Positions 29,410 through 38,900 of a stretch of 64,000 nt of DNA are shown here, piece after piece. The notes beneath the pieces were generated by a model. That model was not told where the DNA came from. It did no database searches and saw nothing but the letters and a program-made list of their open reading frames with translations. The translations under genes were made by a program, and so were the position numbers. The first letter of the stretch is position 1, and every line of letters starts with the position of its first letter. This DNA is from an uncultured Clostridium sp. GTDB taxonomy: Bacteria; Bacillota; Clostridia; Lachnospirales; Lachnospiraceae. The stretch covers positions 1 to 64,000 of the forward strand of contig CAMEFI010000010.1 of the NCBI GenBank assembly GCA_945915475.1, given 5' to 3'.

Positions 29410-30753
29410 ATGAATAGGAGTCAGAAAATGATTCAGATATTATTTGTATCCCTTGGGTGTGACAAGAATCTGGTGGACAGCGAAGTAATGCTGGGTTTAC
29501 TCGAGGATAAAGGCTATGCCATTACCAATGAAGAAAAGGAAGCAGATGTAGTTGTTATCAATACCTGTTGCTTTATTGGGGATGCCAAGGAAGAAAGCAT
29601 TGAAAATATCATTGAGATGGGTAAGCTCAAAGAGACAGGTAGATTAAAAGCATTGATTGTAACAGGCTGTCTTGCACAACGTTATAAAGAGGAGATTCAA
29701 AAGGAACTTCCGGAGGTAGATGCCATTGTTGGCACAACGGCAACAGAGGCGATTGTGGAGGCCGTAGAAGAGACATTAAAGGGAAAAGGGTATACACATT
29801 TTGAAGATATCAATTATCTGCCGCCAAGCCATACGAAGAGAGTAATTACATCCGGGACTTATATGGGATATCTGAAGATTGCAGAAGGCTGTGACAAACA
29901 TTGTACCTACTGTATTATTCCAAAGGTTCGTGGCAATTACAGAAGTGTACCCATGGAAGATCTGATAGAACAGGCAAAGTATCTTGTGTCCAATGGAATT
30001 ACAGAAATCTGTCTTGTGGCACAGGAAACTACCCTTTACGGAGTGGATCTGTATGGTAAGAAAATGTTGCCGGAACTGTTGCAAAAGTTATCTGCAATAG
30101 AGGATTTGCAATGGATTCGGTTACTATATTGTTATCCGGAAGAGATAACGCAGGATTTAGTCACGGAGATTCGGGACAATCCCAAGGTATGCCACTATAT
30201 TGATATGCCACTGCAGCATTGTGAAGACAACATATTAAAGAGAATGGGGAGACGAACCACAAAGGAACACATCCAAAAGACCATTCAGATGATTCGTAAA
30301 GAGATTCCGGATATTGTGTTACGGACGTCTTTGATTGCGGGATTTCCGGGAGAGACGCAGGAAGATCATGAAGCGTTACTGTCTTTTATTGATGAAATGG
30401 AGTTTAACCGTCTGGGGGTATTTACGTACTCACCAGAGGAGGGAACCCCTGCAGCAGAATTTGAAGATCAGATATCTGAGGAGACGAAAGAACAGTGGCG
30501 GGACGAGATTATGGCATTGCAGCAGGAGATTTCTTATGATCTGAACAGTGCCATGATGGACAAGAAACTGAAAGTCATTGTGGATGGTTATCTATATAAG
30601 GATGAAATGTATATGTGTCGTTCCTATATGGATGCACCGGGAATCGATGGCTGTGTCTTTGTTGCTTCGGATGAAGAACTATTGTCCGGAGACTTTATTG
30701 ATGTGAAGATTACGGACTTCAATGAATACGATTTGATAGGAGAGAGAGTATGA
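29410..30753 (+). CDS. rimO: Ribosomal protein S12 methylthiotransferase RimO
   Basis: ILFVSLGCDKNLVDSEVMLGLL, radical SAM IAEGCDKHCTYCIIPKVRG, C-terminal TRAM. Confidence 0.95.
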   Translation: MNRSQKMIQILFVSLGCDKNLVDSEVMLGLLEDKGYAITNEEKEADVVVINTCCFIGDAKEESIENIIEMGKLKETGRLKALIVTGCLAQRYKEEIQKELPEVDAIVGTTATEAIVEAVEETLKGKGYTHFEDINYLPPSHTKRVITSGTYMGYLKIAEGCDKHCTYCIIPKVRGNYRSVPMEDLIEQAKYLVSNGITEICLVAQETTLYGVDLYGKKMLPELLQKLSAIEDLQWIRLLYCYPEEITQDLVTEIRDNPKVCHYIDMPLQHCEDNILKRMGRRTTKEHIQKTIQMIRKEIPDIVLRTSLIAGFPGETQEDHEALLSFIDEMEFNRLGVFTYSPEEGTPAAEFEDQISEETKEQWRDEIMALQQEISYDLNSAMMDKKLKVIVDGYLYKDEMYMCRSYMDAPGIDGCVFVASDEELLSGDFIDVKITDFNEYDLIGERV

Positions 30754-31310
30754 ATTTACCAAACAGATTAACGATTATGAGAACTATATTAATTCCGTTT
30801 TTTCTTGTAGCGATGTTATGGGATGTCGTTCCATATGGCAACTGGATCGCCCTTGTTATTTTTGCGATTGCATCCCTTACGGATATGTTAGATGGAAAGA
30901 TTGCCAGAAAATATAATCTGGTAACGAATTTTGGTAAATTTATGGATCCTTTAGCGGATAAATTACTGGTATCCTCTGCTATGATTGCTTTTGTGGAACT
31001 CGGAAGAATTCCATGCTGGATTGTCATTGTTATTATTGCAAGAGAATTTATCATCAGTGGATTCCGCTTAGTTGCAGCAGATAATGGGATTGTGATTGCG
31101 GCAGGTATCTGGGGGAAGATAAAGACTGCAGAACAGATGGTGATGATCTGTATTCTATTAGCAGATCTGGGAAGTATATTTCCTGGGGCTGCTGCAGGAA
31201 TTACAGTGTTTGAAAATGTACTTATTTACATTGCGTTGATTCTTACCATTGTATCTTTGATAGATTATCTGATTCACAATAAGGGTGTTCTTGCGGAAAA
31301 TAATAAATAA
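30750..31310 (+). CDS. pgsA: CDP-diacylglycerol--glycerol-3-phosphate 3-phosphatidyltransferase
   Basis: MNLPNRLTIMRTILIPFFLV, CDP-alcohol phosphatidyltransferase motif DMLDGKIARKYNLVTNFGKFMDPLADKLL. Confidence 0.95.
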   Translation: MNLPNRLTIMRTILIPFFLVAMLWDVVPYGNWIALVIFAIASLTDMLDGKIARKYNLVTNFGKFMDPLADKLLVSSAMIAFVELGRIPCWIVIVIIAREFIISGFRLVAADNGIVIAAGIWGKIKTAEQMVMICILLADLGSIFPGAAAGITVFENVLIYIALILTIVSLIDYLIHNKGVLAENNK

Positions 31311-31329
31311 GATTGAAATAAGAATGGAT

Positions 31330-31373
31330 AATGAAAAGACTGTTTTTCTAAAAGCATAGAAAGACAGTTTTTT
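31330..31373 (+). terminator. Terminator after pgsA
   Basis: AATGAAAAGACTGTTTTTCTA..TAGAAAGACAGTTTTTT. Confidence 0.7.
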
Positions 31374-31460
31374 ATATTGAAGATATTTTGAAATGAATAA
31401 AATAGTATGTCGAGTATAAATATAATAATTTTAATAATAGTTATTATTTTATAATATTTA

Positions 31461-31489
31461 TTGACCTTTTTCGACAAAAAATGTATTAT
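31461..31489 (+). promoter_or_regulatory. Strong sigma-A-like promoter ahead of the HD-GYP/surface locus
   Basis: TTGACC (31461-31466), 17-nt spacer, TATTAT (31484-31489), in very AT-rich DNA. Confidence 0.65.
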
Positions 31490-31494
31490 ACAGA

Positions 31495-32211
31495 GTGGGA
31501 GGTTTTATGATAGTTTATGATAAGGAAGAAATGAAAAAAACAAAAGAGGGATGTTATCCCACACTTTCTAGTTTGTATAGTATTATCCCAAGAGATGTAA
31601 GACTACATATGGAGAGGGTTGGTGTGTACGCTACTGTTTTTTATGATTATTTGTCAGAGTGTTATCCGGATATTGTGGAGCCCCTTCATCATGAGATGGA
31701 TGACTGTATACATGATTTGTTTACTCTGCATGATATCGGGCGGGCTTTTGTTCCAATTCGTTTTCAGAACAAAGCAGGCGGTTTGACAGAAGAAGAGTTT
31801 GAGATGATCAAACAACATACCATATTGACAGCAGACACATTAGATAGTGTATATAAGCTTCCTTTTTCTGACACGGTGAAGATGCATTTGTATAATATAT
31901 CCATGTATCATCATGAAAAATATGATGGTACCGGATATCCTTTCGGTATAAAGGGGGAGCAGATTCCCATTGAAGCCAGAATATGTTCCTTAGCAGATGC
32001 CTTTGACGGAATGACAAGTTGGAAACCTTACCGCAAAAATATGAGTATGGATACTGTTCAGAGAATCATATTAGAAGAAGCCGGTAAACAGTTCCAGCCA
32101 ATTCTTTCCGTTGCGTTTTCAGAATGCATCCATCGTATGCCTATGAATATGGGTGCGGAATGGGAAATGGAGGCAGGTCATTATTTCACAGAGAAGCAGG
32201 ATCATTTATAG
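31495..32211 (+). CDS. HD-GYP domain protein, putative c-di-GMP phosphodiesterase
   Basis: LHDIGRAFVP, HHEKYDGTGYPFGIKGEQIPIEARICSLADAFDGMTSWKPYRKN. Confidence 0.85.
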   Translation: MGGFMIVYDKEEMKKTKEGCYPTLSSLYSIIPRDVRLHMERVGVYATVFYDYLSECYPDIVEPLHHEMDDCIHDLFTLHDIGRAFVPIRFQNKAGGLTEEEFEMIKQHTILTADTLDSVYKLPFSDTVKMHLYNISMYHHEKYDGTGYPFGIKGEQIPIEARICSLADAFDGMTSWKPYRKNMSMDTVQRIILEEAGKQFQPILSVAFSECIHRMPMNMGAEWEMEAGHYFTEKQDHL

Positions 32212-32248
32212 AGATTTTGAACCTGTAAGTTAACAGGATGATAAGAAT

Positions 32249-33199
32249 ATGTCAGATGAAAAGAATGATAACAAGGAACAACTGAATAAGAAATCAGGCA
32301 GTTTAAATGCTGTGGATAAGCAGTATAGAAAACTAGAGAGAAGCTCCCGATTCTGGAATAAGATAGATCCGGCAAACCGCTTCCGACACTGGTATTTAGG
32401 AGCAGCCAGTGTTACCAGAAGTCTTTTTCGCGTGGTGGCGGCATGGCAGACTATCGTTATTTTAACAAGCATTCTCGTGATTTTATACATATTAGCTGCA
32501 TTTTATACGGGAAAAGGAGAATTTGTGATTAAGCTAGACCGTCCCATGGCCAATGAGGGATTTATTCTTTCGGAGAATCAGGATTTCAGTGATTTTCTTG
32601 TGTCACTCAGGGATGATGCGGTGAAGAATGCCACGAATATTTCCATCTACGATCTTCCAAAGGATGTGATGGATGTGGATGGTAAGCATAATGGAGCCAA
32701 TTACGTGGCGTATACGTTTTATCTGAAGAATAAGACAACAAAAGCGCATGATTATCACTATGAATTGTCTGTGCAAAGTACCGCAAAGAGTGCAGATACT
32801 GCCACATGGGTTATGGTTTTTCAGAATGGAAAACAGAATGTCTATGCCCAGGAGAACAAAGGTGGTTACCCGGAATGTCTGTACAGTAAATGGGAATTTC
32901 CTTTTATGGAGTATGCGGAAGACCCCAAGGTGCAGTCTGTGGTGGAAGATGCTGATAAAGCACATATAACGGACGAGATGATAGAGTATCATGAGTTTAC
33001 CCAGGTGGAGGGACTTTACCAGTTTGAAACGGTTCCCTGGAATGCAAAGGATCTTGTATGCATTGGAAGCCGGCAGAATATGGAACCGGACGAGGTGGAC
33101 AAATACACTGTGGTAATCTGGTTAGAAGGGGATGACCCGGATTGTAAAGATGACATATTAGGCGGACATGTGGAGATGTCCATGAAATTTATGTATTAG
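32249..33199 (+). CDS. Single-TM anchored surface protein with C-terminal IWLEG module
   Basis: TM WQTIVILTSILVILYILAAFYTG, extracellular domain ending YTVVIWLEGDDPDCKDDILGGHVEMSMKFMY. Confidence 0.6.
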   Translation: MSDEKNDNKEQLNKKSGSLNAVDKQYRKLERSSRFWNKIDPANRFRHWYLGAASVTRSLFRVVAAWQTIVILTSILVILYILAAFYTGKGEFVIKLDRPMANEGFILSENQDFSDFLVSLRDDAVKNATNISIYDLPKDVMDVDGKHNGANYVAYTFYLKNKTTKAHDYHYELSVQSTAKSADTATWVMVFQNGKQNVYAQENKGGYPECLYSKWEFPFMEYAEDPKVQSVVEDADKAHITDEMIEYHEFTQVEGLYQFETVPWNAKDLVCIGSRQNMEPDEVDKYTVVIWLEGDDPDCKDDILGGHVEMSMKFMY

Positions 33200-33276
33200 A
33201 TGATTGCGATGAAGTTATTTCTACCTGGAAGAATATTATAATTTCGCAGTTGAGATAAAGGAAAAAGACAGAAAGG

Positions 33277-34182
33277 ATGAGGATTATGAAGAAAGAAACA
33301 AAGGAAAAAAAGAAACCAACCATGACGCAGAAAGCAAAGAAAATCCGCAGTATTGTTATGATGTCACTGCTTTGCGTGTTGTTGTTGTCAGCGGCAACCT
33401 ACGCATGGTTTACACTGAGTAATACGGCGAAGATTAGTAATCTGACCATGACGGTGGGGGACGTAACGGGTTTGCAGGTGGCAGACATTGCAGATACAGA
33501 TACAGCAAACGGACCGGCTGATGAGTCTTCATGGAAGGCGGAAACAACTGCAGTAGAATTTAATGGGAAATTGTTGCCTGCTACTACAACAGATGGTATT
33601 GACATTTATGAACCGGTATATGATGAGAGTGGATCGGTTAGCGATTTGAGTGCTTCTGCTACGACTAAGAAACTTGACAGTAATTCAGTCATCAATTCGA
33701 TTGGATATTATGTGGAATATTCTTTTTGGATTCGTGCGTTAGGACCTACAGGTGCGCAAACTACTGTTAAGTTAGCACCTGGTGAAGGTCTTAATGATGG
33801 AATATATAATGCATCGGCGTCAGGAACCTATTCCTTATCATCATCAAAGAATGACGGTATATTACCTTCGGCTGCAGTTCGTGTTAGTCTGATTAATAAT
33901 ACAGCTGTAAAGGTGTATGAACCAAATGCGGATTTTAGTGCTCAAGCTCAAAAAGTTGCTACGGATTCCCGTACTGACAAAACTGCAAAATCATCTGATG
34001 TGAAACAAAAAGTTGACGGAACATATGACAGTAGTGTTGATACTACTGTTTTGACCCTTGAAAATAATAAGGCTACCAAGATTACCCTTAAAATCTGGTT
34101 AGAGGGAACAGATGCCCAATGTGGTAATGAGATTGCTGCCAATAAAATTATAACACAGTTAAAATTTGTTACAGCTGAATGA
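33277..34182 (+). CDS. TasA-like ('AWF') anchored or processed surface/fibre protein with C-terminal IWLEG module
   Basis: SIVMMSLLCVLLLSAATYAWFTLSNTAKISNLTMTVGD leader; C-term KITLKIWLEGTDAQCGNEIAANKIITQLKF. Confidence 0.6.
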   Translation: MRIMKKETKEKKKPTMTQKAKKIRSIVMMSLLCVLLLSAATYAWFTLSNTAKISNLTMTVGDVTGLQVADIADTDTANGPADESSWKAETTAVEFNGKLLPATTTDGIDIYEPVYDESGSVSDLSASATTKKLDSNSVINSIGYYVEYSFWIRALGPTGAQTTVKLAPGEGLNDGIYNASASGTYSLSSSKNDGILPSAAVRVSLINNTAVKVYEPNADFSAQAQKVATDSRTDKTAKSSDVKQKVDGTYDSSVDTTVLTLENNKATKITLKIWLEGTDAQCGNEIAANKIITQLKFVTAE

Positions 34183-34250
34183 TATATATTGGATCAGGTC
34201 ATGGTGATCAATGGAGATATGTAATGATACACACCAACGGAGTATAACAG

Positions 34251-35918
34251 ATGGATGCATTTTTTAATTATTTTTACAATTTCATGAATGACGTGTTTGG
34301 ATATCTTTGGGATATTGTGGTTGCTTTGAAGAATGCCATTGTAGGAATTCTGGATGTCAAGTTTTATATGGATTTGTTTAAGTCCTACAAAGATGATCTG
34401 TCCACCGGTGGGTGGATTGCGGCATTTCTTACACATATTATCATTCTGTTGATTTTTATCCTGTTGGTCTATCTGATCGTGCGGGGAATCCGGGTATTGT
34501 TCCGTTTTAAAGTACCGGTTGTGGAGTACGAGGCCATGAAGGATGAAGTAGTCAAATTAAAACGGGAGATCATGAAGGCCAATTATGAAAAAGACAAGAT
34601 TCTTGCCATGAAGGTCAACGAAATGGGGATGAAGGTGAATCCGGATTTGTTAGATCTTCAAGAGGATGAGGCTGCAGTGACTGCTGAGGAGACAGATCAC
34701 GAAGAAGAAGTCAGAACAGCCGCTGCAGAGAGTGAGAATAATTTAGATGACTTAACGGATGAAGAAAAGGAAGCGTTGGCTGTGGCACAGGCAGAGGGGA
34801 AGCCGGTTCAGAAAGTGAATGTGGGAGAATTACGTTTTCCAAAGTTATCTGCGGTGGATACATACTATCATTCCGAAGATTATGTGGCACCACAGTTCCC
34901 AATGAATTATACATTAGAAGAACTTTGTATGGCATTTCGTAATTTCGCAGCTTCGAAGCTGGGGCTTTATTATGAGTTGGAAGTCATCCGGGAAGTTTTT
35001 GCTTCCTTTGGAGCAGCCAAAATGCTGATTTTACAGGGTATTTCCGGTACCGGTAAAACTTCCCTTCCATATGCACTGGGACAGTTTATCAATAATCCGA
35101 GTCTGATATGCTCTGTTCAGCCGTCCTGGCGTGACCGGACAGAACTTTTTGGATATTATAATGATTTTACCAAGAAATATACGGAGACAGACTTCTTAAA
35201 GACAATATATGAATCCCATTATCAGGAGAACATTCGTGTGATTATATTAGATGAGATGAACATTGCCCGGGTAGAGTACTATTTTGCAGAAATGTTATCC
35301 ATTCTGGAACTGCCACGGGCGGAGGAACGTTATATTTCTGTGGTATCCAGCAAAGCGGAGAATGATCCGGAGAAGATGATCGATGGTAAGGTCTGGATTC
35401 CGGACAATGTGTTTTATGTAGGAACCATCAATAATGATGATTCTACTTTTGCGGTAGCAGATAAGGTATATGATCGTGCAATTCCTATTGATTTAGATGA
35501 CCGGGCTACCGTATTTGAGGCACCGGATACAGAAGGAATTCCAATTAGCATGGATTATCTCACTTCTTTATATGATAAGGCAAAGAAGGATTATCCATTA
35601 TCAGAGGAAAGCCTCATGGAACTGGACAAGTTGGATACATACCTGATTGAACATTTCCGATTGACTTTCGGTAACCGTATTTTACGTCAGATGAAAGATT
35701 TTGTACCGTGTTATGTCGCATGTGGTGGTACAGAGATGAATGGAATTGATTTTATGTTTGCTAAGAAAATCTTACGTAAATTTGAATCTCTTGGACTTGG
35801 ATTTATCCGGGACGAGATTGACGGACTGATTGATTATCTGAATCATGCCTTTGGAGAGGATAATTTCAAAGTGAGTAAAACATATTTAGCCCGGCTGAAG
35901 AAGATGAGTGGGGCATAA
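34251..35918 (+). CDS. Membrane-anchored McrB-like AAA+ ATPase
   Basis: N-terminal TM FLTHIIILLIFILLVYLIVRGI; Walker A LQGISGTGKTSLPYAL, Walker B VIILDEMNIARVEYYFAEML, sensor YVGTINNDDSTFAVADKVYDRAIPIDLD. Confidence 0.8.
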   Translation: MDAFFNYFYNFMNDVFGYLWDIVVALKNAIVGILDVKFYMDLFKSYKDDLSTGGWIAAFLTHIIILLIFILLVYLIVRGIRVLFRFKVPVVEYEAMKDEVVKLKREIMKANYEKDKILAMKVNEMGMKVNPDLLDLQEDEAAVTAEETDHEEEVRTAAAESENNLDDLTDEEKEALAVAQAEGKPVQKVNVGELRFPKLSAVDTYYHSEDYVAPQFPMNYTLEELCMAFRNFAASKLGLYYELEVIREVFASFGAAKMLILQGISGTGKTSLPYALGQFINNPSLICSVQPSWRDRTELFGYYNDFTKKYTETDFLKTIYESHYQENIRVIILDEMNIARVEYYFAEMLSILELPRAEERYISVVSSKAENDPEKMIDGKVWIPDNVFYVGTINNDDSTFAVADKVYDRAIPIDLDDRATVFEAPDTEGIPISMDYLTSLYDKAKKDYPLSEESLMELDKLDTYLIEHFRLTFGNRILRQMKDFVPCYVACGGTEMNGIDFMFAKKILRKFESLGLGFIRDEIDGLIDYLNHAFGEDNFKVSKTYLARLKKMSGA

Positions 35919-35967
35919 CACAACGTTGTATTTCTGCATGGAACGACATAAGAAGAAGGATAAGAAT

Positions 35968-37125
35968 ATGGTATACGATGAATATTCAGATGAAGTGTTA
36001 AATGCATATGCCAAGATGACCGGAAAGGCAGAAGGAGATATTGAAGAGGATCCATACTATCAGTATTTTTACAATCTCTTAGAAACGGGTCGCAACTACG
36101 TCAAGTATTCCTATGTCCGTCTGGTCAAGGAAGTAGATGAGACCTGGGTTAATGCAATTGAAGAGGCGTTGCCATCCCTGCAATATGTTGTCATGCATCC
36201 CCGTAAATATATTGAAGAGGATAGAGAAATTGTCAATATTGCAATGGCAAGAAATATTACGGCAGAATCCGTGCGGCATTTATTGTCCCATAGCAATTAT
36301 ATTGATGAATACCGGGAGGATGGAACGGTGATCCCGAATAAGATTCTCAATGTATATAAGGAAGAATCCCTGAATACTTATGAGAATCGTTTTATCTGTA
36401 CACTGATCGCTGAATTGCAGTTTTTTATCAATAAACGGTTTGATGCCATTTTTGAGGCCAGTAAAGATGAATTAGGCGTTAATTTTGAAGTAGATTCCAG
36501 TATTGATAACTATACGGAAACGGTGGACTATTCCCTGCGTATTAAGATCCGGGATAAACAGACGGATACAGAAAATGAGTTTGAAAATAAAGATACTTTT
36601 GCAAGAATCATACAATTGCATCGAAAGATCAATATGTTAGTCTCCACAGAATTTGTATCCACAATGCGGCGTTTTCCGGCGGTAAAACATCCCATTGTTC
36701 AGACCAATGCCATTGCAAAGAATCGTGATTATAAGGCCTGTCATAAATTATGGAATTTTATTCATTCCTATAATCAGGTTGGCTTTAAGGTGGATCTTGT
36801 GAAGCAGGATCCCAATATTTCCAAGTCTTTTGAACAGGATATTTATCATTCCTTTCTATGGAATTATGCCATGCTGCATAACTATATGGAGGATGTGGAT
36901 GCTTTGAATATTAACCGCGAGACAAGAAAAAAAGTACTGGATATGCAGGGAATTCGGCAGTTGTTAGAAGAGATTGTGGCAGGTACAGATATACCGGATG
37001 CCAATCTCCGTAAGATTGTAGATAACGAACTGAAAAACATCCAAAAACGAAGAAAACAGGAAAAAGCAGCGGCAGAAAGAGTAGTGAAACAGCGTGGAAA
37101 GAACAGTCTGAGAAAGCGGGGATAA
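35968..37125 (+). CDS. DUF2357/McrC-N-like partner protein (start chosen at ATG 35968; ORF track uses GTG 35908)
   Basis: VIPNKILNVYKEESLNTYENRFICTLIAELQFFINKRF signature; no PD-(D/E)xK seen; very basic C-terminus. Confidence 0.6.
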   Translation: MVYDEYSDEVLNAYAKMTGKAEGDIEEDPYYQYFYNLLETGRNYVKYSYVRLVKEVDETWVNAIEEALPSLQYVVMHPRKYIEEDREIVNIAMARNITAESVRHLLSHSNYIDEYREDGTVIPNKILNVYKEESLNTYENRFICTLIAELQFFINKRFDAIFEASKDELGVNFEVDSSIDNYTETVDYSLRIKIRDKQTDTENEFENKDTFARIIQLHRKINMLVSTEFVSTMRRFPAVKHPIVQTNAIAKNRDYKACHKLWNFIHSYNQVGFKVDLVKQDPNISKSFEQDIYHSFLWNYAMLHNYMEDVDALNINRETRKKVLDMQGIRQLLEEIVAGTDIPDANLRKIVDNELKNIQKRRKQEKAAAERVVKQRGKNSLRKRG

Positions 37126-37127
37126 CT

Positions 37128-37781
37128 ATGAAAAAAGTATTGTGCGTCATCAGGGATATTGCATTTGTACTATTTATTCTTGCTGTATGTGGAATGATTT
37201 TTCTTATGTCTTCCGGCAGACATGTCTCAGTTGCAGGATACCAGGTGTTACGGGTTCTTACCAGTAGTATGGAACCGGCAATTGCAGAGAACACCTGTAT
37301 AATCATAAAAGAATATCCGGCAGAGCAGTTGAAAATCGGGGATATTATTACATTTACATCCGATGATCCTCAGATTCAGGGATATTATAATACCCATCGG
37401 ATTTATGATATTGTGGAAGATAATGGGGAAACTCTTTATATTACAAAGGGGGATGCTTCTCCTGGCGTGGATGCATATCCGGTGCATCCACAACAGGTGG
37501 CCGGAATATTTGTGAAAGAATTACCGGGAGGAAGAATTCTCGGTAAGTGTTTTCTTGCATTATCAGATAACCGGGTCTATTTTCTGGTGATTATGCTGCC
37601 TTTGACTTTGTGTCTGTTATCCTATTTCTGGCAGATTGTGGGACTGGTAACCGGTCGATATGATGACACGGAAGAAGAGGAAGATGCAGCGGATGAAGAT
37701 GAGATTGCACAACAGGATTGCGAAGAGAGAATAGATATGGGAACAGAAGGTATGACGGAATCTACAGACCAGGATATGTGA
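37128..37781 (+). CDS. SipW/ER-type (S26B) signal peptidase I
   Basis: VLTSSMEPAIAENTCIIIKEYPAEQLKIGDIITFTSDDPQIQGYYNTHRIYDIVEDNGETLYITKGDASPGVDAYPVHPQQVAGIF: Ser/His active-site layout, TMs at both ends. Confidence 0.85.
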   Translation: MKKVLCVIRDIAFVLFILAVCGMIFLMSSGRHVSVAGYQVLRVLTSSMEPAIAENTCIIIKEYPAEQLKIGDIITFTSDDPQIQGYYNTHRIYDIVEDNGETLYITKGDASPGVDAYPVHPQQVAGIFVKELPGGRILGKCFLALSDNRVYFLVIMLPLTLCLLSYFWQIVGLVTGRYDDTEEEEDAADEDEIAQQDCEERIDMGTEGMTESTDQDM

Positions 37782-37805
37782 CACAGAAGCAGGCGGTGAT
37801 GATGT

Positions 37806-38900
37806 ATGCGAAAAGATCAACAAGAGAATACAGGAATAAAAGGGAATCCTACGCATTGCATTCATCAGGTGCATTTGTTGGGGAAGGATTGGGACCTCAA
37901 GATTATGTCTTATGTGATGCTGGTTGTACTGATGGTAGCTTTGATTGCCGCTACGGTTGCCTGGTTTTTTTATATTAAGGTGGTGGCTGTCTCTAACATG
38001 GAGTTTACCACTGCGTCAAGCGACAGCCTGAAGGTAGAGATAAAAAATGCAGAGAATCCCAATGCCACAGATGGCTTTATTGAATTAGAGGAAGGGGAAG
38101 AGGACAGTGTTTTTGTCGACCTGGATATGCCGGTATTTGAAAATGTGGAACAATATGATTTGGTGGATGAGAATTCCTCTGTCGAAAACACCAATGGTAC
38201 ATCCAAGAAGGTCAATCGGATGGCTCCCGGTGTATATGGTTCATTGACTATTCGGCTGACACCACTGAATCCGGAGATTAATCATTACCGAATCACACCG
38301 GCGGCTTTATTTACTTATGCTGATGGTAAGAAGGATACCGTTTCAGAAACCGGGAAAGTGAATGCCATCCTTGGCAAGGAGAAATTACAGGCATTGGCAA
38401 AAGGACATATTTTGTTTTTTGCAGACCGCAGAGAGATTCCATCCGATTCCGGGGGAACCATTACCATTGGAACAGATTCCAAAGCCATTACAGAATATAC
38501 CCATAATGGGAAATATGTGTTCTGTGATTCTATTGATGCGGATATCCCCATGGAGGGGGAACTTTCATGGAACGACACGGAACAGAAAGGGGAGACTCTT
38601 ACCATAACAGTATATTGGTATTGGCCCTATGAGTATTCCAATCTAAGCAGTGGTATTCAAAGTCGTATTCAGTTGCCGGCAACTGAATTTACAGAGGATG
38701 TTGTTCGGAATCCGGAAAGGTTACAGTATTTTGACAAAGATAAAATGCAGGAAATGTTGAATTCTTCCATAACATGGAATGAGATTCAGTTATATGATTT
38801 TGCAGATACACGAATTGGAACTGATGTGAAGAGTATTCGAATGCATTTGAAGGTGGATGGTTATCATGCAGTACAGACACAAAGCGAACCAAATGAATAA
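37806..38900 (+). CDS. Anchored 'AWF' surface protein, TasA-like leader
   Basis: YVMLVVLMVALIAATVAWFFYIKVVAVSNMEFTTASSDSLKVEI, then beta-rich extracellular region. Confidence 0.55.
   Translation: MRKDQQENTGIKGNPTHCIHQVHLLGKDWDLKIMSYVMLVVLMVALIAATVAWFFYIKVVAVSNMEFTTASSDSLKVEIKNAENPNATDGFIELEEGEEDSVFVDLDMPVFENVEQYDLVDENSSVENTNGTSKKVNRMAPGVYGSLTIRLTPLNPEINHYRITPAALFTYADGKKDTVSETGKVNAILGKEKLQALAKGHILFFADRREIPSDSGGTITIGTDSKAITEYTHNGKYVFCDSIDADIPMEGELSWNDTEQKGETLTITVYWYWPYEYSNLSSGIQSRIQLPATEFTEDVVRNPERLQYFDKDKMQEMLNSSITWNEIQLYDFADTRIGTDVKSIRMHLKVDGYHAVQTQSEPNE

Noticed and set aside
32222-32237. CCTGTAAGTTAACAGG hairpin between HD-GYP and 32249 as a terminator
   Set aside because: Only a 5-bp stem without a following T tract, so unlikely to separate HD-GYP from the operon.
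31380-33276. c-di-GMP riboswitch upstream of the surface genes
   Set aside because: No GEMM-like conserved core was seen in the 5' regions; a cmsearch with the Rfam GEMM models would settle it.
34251-37125. Interpreting the AAA+/DUF2357 pair as a McrBC-type anti-phage defence system
   Set aside because: The ATPase has an N-terminal membrane anchor, the partner lacks a visible nuclease motif, and the genes sit inside a co-directional surface-protein/signal-peptidase operon rather than with defence genes. Not fully excluded without HHpred.
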